DNA from: Planctomycetales bacterium
GTDB taxonomy: Bacteria; Planctomycetota; Planctomycetia; Isosphaerales; Isosphaeraceae
Length of the DNA: 64,000 nucleotides
Assembly (NCBI GenBank): GCA_027452145.1
Contig: DAIDHB010000333.1
Location: forward strand, 1 to 64,000
Reading direction: 5' to 3'
Positions within the stretch are counted from its first letter, which is position 1. Each line of letters opens with the position of its first letter. Positions 9,518 to 17,335 of this stretch are shown one piece after another. The notes beneath the pieces were generated by a model. It was given only the letters and a program-made list of their open reading frames with translations, did no database searches and was not told the DNA's origin. A program made the position numbers and the translations under genes.

Positions 9518-10801
9518 TCACGTCACCGTGAAGTAATTGCGCGCGGCGAAGTCGAAGTACTCGGGCTTCATCTGCATCGGCAGGGCGTTGTAGATACAGT
9601 AATTCCGCACCTGGAGCAGCAGGTCGCGGGGCTGGCAGCAGCGGAACGGGCGGTTGCAACTCCTGTAATGGCGCTCGATCAGGTAGTCGACGGCCTCCTG
9701 CTCGACCGCCTCGAACCCCAGCTTCGGCGCGAAGATCGAGATCATCTGGCGGAACATCGCCTCGGTGGGATCGGCGGCATTGATCTTGTACGGGATGCGG
9801 CGGAGGAACGCCTCGTCGACCAGTTGCTTGGGCTCGAGGTTCGTCGAGAAAAGGATCAACTGATCGAAGGGCACGCGAATCTTCTTGCCGTTGGCCAGGC
9901 TGAGGAAGTCGTAGCGCTTTTCCAGCGGAACGATCCAGCGGTTGAGCAGCTCGATCGGCTGCATCCGCTGGCGGCCGAAGTCGTCAATCAGAAAGGTGCC
10001 CAGGTTGCTCTTGAGCTGCATGGGCGCCTCGCTCACCTTGGTCGTCGGGTCGTAGTGGATCTCCAGGTCTTCCATCCGCAGCTCGCCGCCGACGACGATC
10101 GTGGGGCGCCGGATGTGGACCCACCGGCGGTCATACTCGAGCGAATCGAGCAGTCCGCCGGGGCTCTCGAGCTCAACCGGCTCGTGGTTGGCCATGTCGA
10201 ACAGCTTGATGATCTGCCCCTCAACCGAGAGCACGCGGGGGATCCAGACCGTCGTGCCGAAGCAGCGGGTGATCCGCTCGGCGATGCTGGTCTTGCCGTT
10301 GCCGGGGTAGCCGTAGAGGAACATGCCGCGGCCCGAGTTGATCGCCGGGCCGAGCATGGCAAAGATCTCGTCGGAGATCAACAGGTCCGAGAACGCGCGC
10401 CGGAGGTCCTCCTCGCGCGGGTGCTCGGAGGTGATCGTCTGCGCGGTGACCGACTCGAGGTAGTCGTCGAAAGGCACGGGCGCCGTGCCGACATACGCGC
10501 ACTCCTCGAAGTAGAGCCTGGCCCGCATGCGGCCGGTGTCGGTCAGCGAGTAGACGTAGTCATTCGCCGTGGCCGAGTTGGCGTAGGCCACGATCTGCTG
10601 GTTCTTGAGCTGCCGGAGGAAATCGGGGAACGGGCCGAAGGGGAGGCCGAGCTCGGCGGCGATCCGCCGGCCGGTCGCGGTGCCCGTGTTCACCAGGAAC
10701 TTGAGAATGAGGCTCTCGATGAGCGCATAACTGAGCCCGGTTTCCTCGAAGTTCGTCACCGGCCGCGGCACGAACGGCGCCTTGCCGTTGGTGGTGGCCA
10801 T
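9518..10801 (-). CDS. AAA+ ATPase with N-terminal winged-helix-like region
   Basis: 427 residues. Walker A GYPGNGKTS at about 163-171 and Walker B FLIDDFG at about 268-274, followed by a sensor-1 type stretch (ILFSTNLEPKQLVDEAFLRRI) with the arginine pair expected of an arginine finger. The first 110 residues (LIESLILKFLVNTGTATGRRIAAELGLP) resemble a winged helix. The C-terminal lid contains a CRPFRCCQPRDLLLQV segment. The start at 10801 is chosen because upstream residues are Pro/Arg-rich. It stands alone, convergent with the macroglobulin gene. The nearest known types are MoxR/RuvB-like chaperone ATPases; the target is unknown. Confidence 0.8.
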   Translation of the reverse strand: MATTNGKAPFVPRPVTNFEETGLSYALIESLILKFLVNTGTATGRRIAAELGLPFGPFPDFLRQLKNQQIVAYANSATANDYVYSLTDTGRMRARLYFEECAYVGTAPVPFDDYLESVTAQTITSEHPREEDLRRAFSDLLISDEIFAMLGPAINSGRGMFLYGYPGNGKTSIAERITRCFGTTVWIPRVLSVEGQIIKLFDMANHEPVELESPGGLLDSLEYDRRWVHIRRPTIVVGGELRMEDLEIHYDPTTKVSEAPMQLKSNLGTFLIDDFGRQRMQPIELLNRWIVPLEKRYDFLSLANGKKIRVPFDQLILFSTNLEPKQLVDEAFLRRIPYKINAADPTEAMFRQMISIFAPKLGFEAVEQEAVDYLIERHYRSCNRPFRCCQPRDLLLQVRNYCIYNALPMQMKPEYFDFAARNYFTVT

Positions 10802-11001
10802 GCCGCTCAGTACCGAAGGGGCCGATATTGCCACGGTCGCCTCGCGCCGACGGGTGAGAGGAATCCGCGGGCCGGGACCGGCTTGACGAGGGGACGGCCC
10901 GGGCCCTCGGGAGACTCCCTCACCGCCGGGGCGGCCGCCGTTCATTGCGGCCGCACCCGGGCGGTTTCAGGAGGTACTCGCTCAAACCTAGGGCGCGTCG
11001 A

Positions 11002-11547
11002 TCACGCCGTCAAATCGGCCGATTCGCCCGGGGAGCCTGGGCCGCTCGCGCCCGCGGCGAGCCGGGCGAACAACGCCTCGGCCAGCTCCGGCCGCGACGG
11101 CGGCGCGGCGATCCGCGCGCGGCGAGCCGACGGCCCCGCACCGCTCGGATCGATCGCGATCCACCAGCGGTCGTCGGGCAAGAGCGTCGCGACGCGGTCG
11201 GCCCACTCGACGAGCGAGACGCCGTCTCGCCAGTACTCGGCGCTCCCCAGCTCCTCGAAAGCCTCGGGCGTCGGAAGGCGATACGTGTCGAAGTGGTACA
11301 CGGGCAACCGCCCCTCGTACTCCTGGATCAGCACGAAGGTCGGGCTTGAGATCGCCGATGGGTCGACCCCCAGCGCCTCGGCGATCGCGCGCGTCAGCCG
11401 GGTCTTGCCGGCGCCCAGAGGCCCGGCCAGGCCGATGACCGTCCCCGGCCCGACGACCTCGGCGATCGCCCGGCCCAGGCGCGCGGTGTCCTCCTCGCAG
11501 GCAAGCTGCACCTCGAGGGTCCCAGGTACGGGTCGGGTCGCCTCCAT
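11002..11547 (-). CDS. tsaE: tRNA threonylcarbamoyladenosine biosynthesis ATPase TsaE
   Basis: 181 residues. Walker A GPLGAGKT at 42-49, followed by SSPTFVLIQEYEG, YHFDTYRL and the GVSLVEWADR motif, which together define TsaE. It is the ATPase that works with TsaB and TsaD in making t6A37 in tRNAs reading ANN codons, in the cytoplasm. The start at 11547 fits the family; the frame stays open upstream into thiL. It follows thiL by 10 bp on the same strand, so the two are probably co-transcribed. A C-terminal extension of about 45 residues is Ala/Gly/Pro-rich. tsaB and tsaD are not in the window. Confidence 0.93.
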   Translation of the reverse strand: MEATRPVPGTLEVQLACEEDTARLGRAIAEVVGPGTVIGLAGPLGAGKTRLTRAIAEALGVDPSAISSPTFVLIQEYEGRLPVYHFDTYRLPTPEAFEELGSAEYWRDGVSLVEWADRVATLLPDDRWWIAIDPSGAGPSARRARIAAPPSRPELAEALFARLAAGASGPGSPGESADLTA

Positions 11548-11557
11548 GATCGGGCCC

Positions 11558-12541
11558 TCACTCGCCGGCGTCGCCGCGGAGGTGGTCGAATCCCCGCGGT
11601 TCGAGCGGTCGCAGTCCGCCGTCCGCGTCGCGCAGGAACAGCCCCGGTGCCCGGGTAATCTCGCCGATCCGGTAGACCCGCGGCAGGGCGCCGGGGGCGC
11701 ACAGCCTCTCGGCATCCTCGGGGGACACCGTCAGGCAGAGCTCGAAGTCCTCGCCGTCGTCGAGCGAGTGCCCGAGCGCGGCGAGCGGGTCGCCGGGGGC
11801 GAGCTGCCGGGCGTCGTCGTGCACCGGGATCGCGCCGGGCTCGAGCACCGCACCCAGGCCGCCGCTCTCCTCGAGGATGTGCGACAGGTCCGACGACAGG
11901 CCGTCCGACAGGTCGATCATCGCGTGGATCGTCGCGGCCCGGTGCAGCAGGAGGGCCTCGTCGATCCGGGGCTCGGGCCGCAGGTGACGTCCCGAATGCA
12001 GGCTGCCGCCCAGCGGGCCGGTCACGAGAACGGCGTCGCCGGGCCGCGCCCCCGAACGCTTCACGGCGCCCCGGGCGGTCGCCTCGCCCAGCACGGTCAC
12101 GGCGATCACCAGCGGGCCGTCCCAGGCGTTGGTGTCGCCGCCGACCAGCTCGACGCCGTGGCGGTCGGCCAGCGCCCGCAGGCCGGTGTGCAGCCCGCGC
12201 GCGACCTCCGTCGCCCGGCGCCTCGGCAGCGCGACGGCCACGACCGCCGCGCGGGCGACCCCGGCCATTGCGGCGATGTCAGAGAGGTTCACGCCCATCG
12301 CCTTGTACCCGACGGCCTCGGGGCCGTCGCGATCAAGGTGGAAGTGCCTGCCGTCCATCAGCATGTCGGTCGTGACCAGCAGCTCGCGGGGCGGGCCCGA
12401 TGCGGCGGCGGGCCCGAAGCCCAGGATCGCGCAGTCGTCGCCGATGCCCAGCCGGGTCCACGAGCCGGTCGGCCGGGGCGCCGGCTGGCGGCGGATCCAG
12501 TCGATCAGGGCGAACTCGCCGGATGCGCCGGTGTCCGACAT
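11558..12541 (-). CDS. thiL: Thiamine-monophosphate kinase ThiL
   Basis: 327 residues, the usual length for ThiL. GIGDDCAIL at 32-40 carries the Asp pair that binds the ATP-Mg, followed by TTDMLMDGRHF, the KAMGVNLSDIAAMG-type stretch, VGGDTNA and IDLSDGLSSDLSHI. The enzyme phosphorylates thiamine monophosphate to thiamine pyrophosphate. It sits 12 bp downstream of the NusG-like gene and 10 bp upstream of tsaE, so nusG-like, thiL and tsaE form one operon. No thiamine riboswitch was seen. Confidence 0.95.
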   Translation of the reverse strand: MSDTGASGEFALIDWIRRQPAPRPTGSWTRLGIGDDCAILGFGPAAASGPPRELLVTTDMLMDGRHFHLDRDGPEAVGYKAMGVNLSDIAAMAGVARAAVVAVALPRRRATEVARGLHTGLRALADRHGVELVGGDTNAWDGPLVIAVTVLGEATARGAVKRSGARPGDAVLVTGPLGGSLHSGRHLRPEPRIDEALLLHRAATIHAMIDLSDGLSSDLSHILEESGGLGAVLEPGAIPVHDDARQLAPGDPLAALGHSLDDGEDFELCLTVSPEDAERLCAPGALPRVYRIGEITRAPGLFLRDADGGLRPLEPRGFDHLRGDAGE

Positions 12542-12553
12542 GGCCGGTGCTCC

Positions 12554-13120
12554 TCAGGCGATCTTCTCGACCTGCCAGCCCTCGAGGTCCACCGTCGCCC
12601 CGCGGCCGAGGAACTGCACCACGGCGACGAACTGGTCGCGGTTGCCGCGACGGATCACGGTGCCGACCATGCCCATCAGGGGGCCCGTCGTGATCCGCAC
12701 CTTCGACCCGACCGGCGGCGTATCCTCGGCCGATACGGGCAGGCCCGAGTCGAGCATCCGACGCACCTGCCGCAGGTCGCGGACCAGCCCGTCCTGATCG
12801 ATGACCTGCAGCACGTTTACCAGCCGGTTGCCGCGCAGCGCGGCGACCCGGTCGCGATCGTCCCCGTGGAAGAACACATACCCCGCGAAAAGCGGAGCCA
12901 CCGACCGGAGACGGCGGCCCTTCGGGGTCCGCGACTCCTTGACCATCTGCGGAAGGTAGTACGCCAGGCCCTGCTCACGCAGGTCGCGAGCAGTCGCCTT
13001 CTCCTGGCGGGGCTTGGTGTGCAGGCACCACCACTTGCCTTCCGGTTTCACCGGCAGGCCCTCGTCGTCTTCCCACAGGTTCGACGGGTAGCAGTCGGGC
13101 TCGGAGGACAGGATGGGCAT
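12554..13120 (-). CDS. NusG/RfaH-family transcription elongation factor paralogue
   Basis: 188 residues from the ATG at 13120; a GTG at 13129 is also possible, and GGAG lies 4 bases from the GTG but 13 from the ATG. NGN domain: WWCLHTKPRQEKATARDL, LAYYLPQMVKE, LFAGYVFF. A KOW-like C-terminal part follows: VGSKVRITTGPLMGMVGTVIRR. The NGN domain binds the RNA polymerase clamp. The gene is not next to secE or ribosomal genes, so it is probably a specialised paralogue and not the housekeeping nusG. It heads the thiL-tsaE run and is divergent from truB with about 80 bp between them. Confidence 0.85.
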   Translation of the reverse strand: MPILSSEPDCYPSNLWEDDEGLPVKPEGKWWCLHTKPRQEKATARDLREQGLAYYLPQMVKESRTPKGRRLRSVAPLFAGYVFFHGDDRDRVAALRGNRLVNVLQVIDQDGLVRDLRQVRRMLDSGLPVSAEDTPPVGSKVRITTGPLMGMVGTVIRRGNRDQFVAVVQFLGRGATVDLEGWQVEKIA

Positions 13121-13206
13121 CGCGAGCACAGGACTCCAGGATCGACAGTGTGCATGCGGGCAGTCGGGCTGCCCTCAATCCGAGCGTCAATTAAGGTAAG
13201 GTGGAT

Positions 13207-14307
13207 ATGTTATTCGAGTCGGCTGGGACGAGTCAAGCGCGAGCGGGGGATCGGGAGGCGGCTTCGCGCCCGGAGCCGGGCGTTGACAAGGGTTTGCGCC
13301 CTGGCGAGCCGGGGCTGCTGGTGGTGGACAAGCCGCGCGGGATGACCTCGCGGGCGGCCGTCGATCGAGTGGTCCGTCTGGTCGGGCGGGGGACCCGGGT
13401 CGGTCACGCGGGGACGCTCGATCCGCTGGCGTCGGGTGTGCTGGTCGTCCTGGTGGGCGCGGCAACCCGGCTGGTCGAGGAGGTCCAGCGGATGCCCAAG
13501 ACGTACCGCACGGTCGTCAGGCTGGGTGCCCGCAGTGACACGCTCGACGCCGACGGCCGGATCGAGCCGGTCGCCGACCCCCGTCGGCCGGAGCCGGCCG
13601 AGATCGCGCGGGCGGTGGCTCCGCTGATCGGAGAGGTGGACCAGGTCCCGCCGGGGTTCTCGGCGCTCAAGGTCGGCGGCCGGCGGGCGTATGACCTGGC
13701 CCGGGCGGGGCAGCACGTCGAGCTGGCGCCGCGCCGCGTGCGGATCGACCGGATCGACGTGGTCCGCTATGACTGGCCCGAGCTCGAGCTGGAGATCGAT
13801 TGCGGCGCCGGGACTTACATCCGTTCGATCGCCCGCGACGTCGGCGAGGCGCTCGGCTGCGGCGGGCTGGTTGATGTGCTGGTTCGCACCCGGATCGGGG
13901 CGTTCCGGATCGAGGATGCCGTGGACCCGTCGCGGCTCACGGCCGAGTCGCTGCCCGGGCTGCTCCGTCCGCCCATTGAGGCGGTCGCCGGCTTACCCAG
14001 GCGAGTCCTGGACGCCGGCGAGATGGCCGCGGTCGCGTCCGGCCGCCGGCTTCCGGTCTGTGGTGCGGCCGAGGCAGGCGGCCCGGTTGCCCTGATCGAT
14101 CCCCGGGGCCGGCTCGCCGCCCTGGGCGAGGTGGAGGGCTCCGGCGGGTGGATCCAGCCTCGTAAGGTCCTGCTGGCCGCCGAGGCCCGGCCGGCGGGGC
14201 GGTTGGAAGGCGACCCGCCGGCCGGGCCGAACTCGGGCACCGCGACTCGTGTCGAAGACTTGCCCCCGACGCCGGTGAGCCCCCCGCCGGCCGGCCCTGG
14301 AGAATGA
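13207..14307 (+). CDS. truB: tRNA pseudouridine-55 synthase TruB
   Basis: 366 residues from ATG 13207 (a GTG at 13201 is an alternative). The catalytic motif VGHAGTLDPLASG holds the nucleophilic Asp at residue 72. LLVVDKPRGMTS, PPGFSALKVGGRRAYDLAR and CGAGTYIRSIARDVGEALG are all characteristic. It makes pseudouridine 55 in the T-loop of tRNAs. The first 35 residues and the Pro-rich last 40 lie outside the usual TruB fold. hflX starts 10 bp downstream, so the two are probably co-transcribed. Confidence 0.95.
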   Translation: MLFESAGTSQARAGDREAASRPEPGVDKGLRPGEPGLLVVDKPRGMTSRAAVDRVVRLVGRGTRVGHAGTLDPLASGVLVVLVGAATRLVEEVQRMPKTYRTVVRLGARSDTLDADGRIEPVADPRRPEPAEIARAVAPLIGEVDQVPPGFSALKVGGRRAYDLARAGQHVELAPRRVRIDRIDVVRYDWPELELEIDCGAGTYIRSIARDVGEALGCGGLVDVLVRTRIGAFRIEDAVDPSRLTAESLPGLLRPPIEAVAGLPRRVLDAGEMAAVASGRRLPVCGAAEAGGPVALIDPRGRLAALGEVEGSGGWIQPRKVLLAAEARPAGRLEGDPPAGPNSGTATRVEDLPPTPVSPPPAGPGE

Positions 14308-14316
14308 GCGAGATCC

Positions 14317-15735
14317 ATGGATTCGTCGTTGACGTCTGAATACCCGTGCCCTAGAATTCGAGCGTGGCCGACGGCGGTCCGTGGTCGCGGGTCCCATCCG
14401 AATCCCGTTGAAACGAGGTCCAACCCCGCCTTGATCGAAACCAATGTCAGCCAGCGTTCGGGACGCCGAGAGCGAGCCATTCTGGTCGGGGTGATCCTGC
14501 CCCAGTCGCATCCGGTGACCGATGACCCCCTGGACGAGCTGCGGGGCCTGGCGAAGACGGCCGGCCTGCACGTCGTCGGCACCCTCCTGCAAAAGCGCCA
14601 GCAGATCGACATCGCCAGCTACATCGGCTCGGGCAAGCTCGACGAGCTCAAGGAGCTCGTCGAGGCGCAGGAGGCCGACGTCGCGGTATTCGACAACGAC
14701 CTGGGCCCGGCGCAGACGCGCAACCTCGAGAAGCACCTCGGGATCAAGGTCGTCGACCGCACCGAGGTGATCCTCGACATCTTCGCCACACATGCGCAGA
14801 CGCACGAGGCGCATCTCCAGGTCGAGCTGGCGCAGCTCGAATACGCCATGCCGCGGCTCAAGCGGATGTGGACCCACCTGTCGCGGTACAAGGGGGGCAT
14901 CGGCGTCCGCGGCCCGGGCGAGAAGCAGCTCGAGGAGGACCGCCGGCTCGTCGGCCACCGCATCCAGGAGCTCAAGGCCAAGCTCGCCAAGATCCAGGCG
15001 CGCAAGGAGCGCGAGGTCGCCAGCCGCGGCGATATGCCCACAGTCTCGCTCGTCGGCTACACCAACGCCGGCAAGAGCACCCTGATGAACGCGCTGACCG
15101 AGGCCGGCGTGCTCGTCGAGGACAAACTCTTCGCCACGCTCGACACCCGTACCCGCCGCTGGCGGTTCCGCGGCGGCGGCGAGGCGCTCCTGTCCGATAC
15201 CGTCGGCTTCATCCGCGATCTGCCGCACGCGCTGGTCGCCTCGTTCAAGGCGACGCTCGAGGAGGCCCGCCAGGCCGACCTGCTCCTGCACGTGGTCGAC
15301 GCCTCGAGCCCCGAGGCCGAGGCCCAGATCCAGGCCGTCAAGTCGGTACTGGCCGAGCTCGGGCTGGAGAACCATCCGACGCTCCTCGTGCTGAACAAGT
15401 CCGACCGGGTCCCCGACCGGTCGTATCTCGACGTGCTCAAGGCCCATCATGCCGAGTCGGTCGACATCAGCGCCGCCAAGGGCGACGGCCTCGACCGTCT
15501 CGAGGCGGCCGTGCGCGACGCGCTGAGCGACCGTGCCCTCGAGGCCGAGGTCGAGACCGGCGTCGGCGACGGGCGAATCCTCGCGTACCTGGCACAGCAC
15601 GCCCAGATCCACGACCGGACGTACGACGACGACCGCGTCCGGCTCCAGTGCCGCCTGCCGCGCCGTTGCCTCGACTTCCTGCTCGAGCACGGCGTCGACG
15701 TCCGCTCCAACGGGCAACGGCTCCACGCGTCCTGA
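14317..15735 (+). CDS. hflX: Ribosome-associated GTPase HflX
   Basis: 472 residues. HflX N-terminal domain (GTLLQKRQQIDIASYIGSGK), a coiled linker, then the G domain: G1 GYTNAGKS at 247-254, G3 DTVGFI, G4 NKSD, and the glycine-rich GIGVRGPGEKQLEEDRR segment upstream of G1. HflX splits stalled ribosomes, notably under heat stress. The first 35 or so residues are poorly conserved-looking, and a TTG near 14430 could be the true start. The end is 82 bp from the converging hydrolase gene. Confidence 0.95.
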   Translation: MDSSLTSEYPCPRIRAWPTAVRGRGSHPNPVETRSNPALIETNVSQRSGRRERAILVGVILPQSHPVTDDPLDELRGLAKTAGLHVVGTLLQKRQQIDIASYIGSGKLDELKELVEAQEADVAVFDNDLGPAQTRNLEKHLGIKVVDRTEVILDIFATHAQTHEAHLQVELAQLEYAMPRLKRMWTHLSRYKGGIGVRGPGEKQLEEDRRLVGHRIQELKAKLAKIQARKEREVASRGDMPTVSLVGYTNAGKSTLMNALTEAGVLVEDKLFATLDTRTRRWRFRGGGEALLSDTVGFIRDLPHALVASFKATLEEARQADLLLHVVDASSPEAEAQIQAVKSVLAELGLENHPTLLVLNKSDRVPDRSYLDVLKAHHAESVDISAAKGDGLDRLEAAVRDALSDRALEAEVETGVGDGRILAYLAQHAQIHDRTYDDDRVRLQCRLPRRCLDFLLEHGVDVRSNGQRLHAS

Positions 15736-15817
15736 TCGAGCACCGGGCGAGACGGGGACGAGTTCCGAGCCTTCGGGACCCGCCTCCGCTCGCACGTCGC
15801 TCGCCATCAGCTCCGGC

Positions 15818-17317
15818 TCAGCGAGGACCGACCCGCGCCATCAGCGTGCGAAGCAGCCGCCCGATCCTCTCGTTGCGGACGTCGTTATGCCCCTTGATGA
15901 TGGTGTGCGCATCGATGAGCAGCACCTTCTCGGTCGCGGGGACCGGCGTTCCCTCGCCGTCAAGGAGGTCGCCGACCTCGCATGTCACGAACGCCGGGAC
16001 CGCCTCGTGGCGGGCGCGCTCGAATGCCCGGATATCGCCGATCATCACGTCGAAGACCCGCCCCGCCAGCAGGCGGTTGTCTGGGGCGCAGGTGTAGGCG
16101 AACAGGGTGCGGTACGCCGCGTGATCGGCGAACGCCGGGCCCTCGACGTAGGGGCGATGATGCCGCACCGTCGGGTCGAACCTCGCGGCGGGCAAAGCGG
16201 CTTGCAGGCCGACCACCAGGTCGGGGCCGGCCGTGTCGTCGACGCCCGGAACCTCGGGCAACAGCTTCGCGGTGAAAGGCGTCCACGACGCCGCCCTGGC
16301 GCCGAGGGAATGCCCGATCACGATGACCGGGGGCTTTCCGGGCAACTCGTCCCGCAGCGGGATCAGCACCTGGTTGACGAGGGTACTCACAGATACCATG
16401 CCGACCTCGTCGGCGTCCTTCGAGACCGCCGGATAGCCGAGAAAGCCGAGCTTATCGGCGACACGGCGATCCTCCAGTGCCCGGGCGACCAGCCCGGCGG
16501 CGGGCGCTCGCTCGCGGGTATCGGGCTCACCGCCGTCGTCGTTTCGGTCGTCCTCGCGCCGTTTCAGGAGCGCGAGGATCTCGGTTCCCTTGCGGACGTG
16601 CGCCGGGATCTCGTCGGAGAACGACGGCCAGGACACCCCGATGAGGATCGGCGAGCAGGCGGCCTCGCCGGGCTTCGTCGCGACGAGCGAGGAATGCAGC
16701 TCGTTCATGTGGACGAGCGTCCGCAATTGCGGCGTGTGCCAGCCGGTGATGTAGACGATCAGGTGCGTGACCGGTCGTCCCGCCGCCGTCCGTTCGGCGG
16801 CGATCGCGCGCAGTCGCTGACGCAGGTCAAGCGTCGCCCGCCGGCCGGATTCGAACACCTCGTCGGGCTCGGGCGGATCTGCCGCGCGATAGGCGTCGTA
16901 GAGCAGGGTGGGCGCGTAGGAGCCGGCCTCGTTCGCCGGGACGAACTCGGCGATATGCGAGACGAACAGGCATTCGCGGGCCAGGGGCGTCTCGTGGAAC
17001 GTGCGGCGGATCTGCTCGCGCACGACCATCGGGGCACGCGTGAGGTCCAGGCCCCGCTCGGGCGGGCAGCCGATCGTGTCGCACCGGGCCTTCTCGATCC
17101 CCAGCACGAGGCCGGGGAACTTCAGTCGGGCATGCTCGGGATGCGCGACCATTGCACGCGCTGGCTCGTCCTGGGGTTTGTCGGTGCCGATTGCCCGGGC
17201 GCGGTCGTCAACGTCGCGCGCCGGCTCTCCGTCGGCCGCGGCCGTGCCGGATGCCTGCCCCGTCAGGGTCGCCAGGATCAACGCCCAGCCGGCCAGGCCG
17301 ACCGCGAGCTTGTGCAC
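15818..17317 (-). CDS. Exported alpha/beta-hydrolase-like protein
   Basis: 499 residues with a signal peptide (MHKLAVGLAGWALILATLTGQASG). A lipase-type elbow GHSLGAR places a Ser near residue 337, preceded by VIVIGHS and followed by a region where His occurs as DAHTIIKGHND. An earlier segment, THLIVYITGWHTPQ, resembles the oxyanion-hole strand of lipases acting on long substrates. Substrate unknown. It ends 19 bp before the Hint-protein gene on the same strand, so the two may be co-transcribed (17336-19372 is upstream). Confidence 0.7.
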   Translation of the reverse strand: MHKLAVGLAGWALILATLTGQASGTAAADGEPARDVDDRARAIGTDKPQDEPARAMVAHPEHARLKFPGLVLGIEKARCDTIGCPPERGLDLTRAPMVVREQIRRTFHETPLARECLFVSHIAEFVPANEAGSYAPTLLYDAYRAADPPEPDEVFESGRRATLDLRQRLRAIAAERTAAGRPVTHLIVYITGWHTPQLRTLVHMNELHSSLVATKPGEAACSPILIGVSWPSFSDEIPAHVRKGTEILALLKRREDDRNDDGGEPDTRERAPAAGLVARALEDRRVADKLGFLGYPAVSKDADEVGMVSVSTLVNQVLIPLRDELPGKPPVIVIGHSLGARAASWTPFTAKLLPEVPGVDDTAGPDLVVGLQAALPAARFDPTVRHHRPYVEGPAFADHAAYRTLFAYTCAPDNRLLAGRVFDVMIGDIRAFERARHEAVPAFVTCEVGDLLDGEGTPVPATEKVLLIDAHTIIKGHNDVRNERIGRLLRTLMARVGPR

Positions 17318-17335
17318 GGGTTTCTCTCCCGGTTT

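Noticed and set aside
3234-9659. 2141-residue minus-strand open frame opposite the alpha-2-macroglobulin gene
   Set aside because: It mirrors a gene with clear domains and intact catalytic motifs. In very GC-rich DNA antisense frames stay open by base bias, and the translation is rich in Arg, Val and His without any recognisable domain.
9314-13345. 1343-residue plus-strand open frame across the AAA, tsaE, thiL and nusG-like genes
   Set aside because: It is antisense to four genes with clear motifs; its own sequence is low-complexity.
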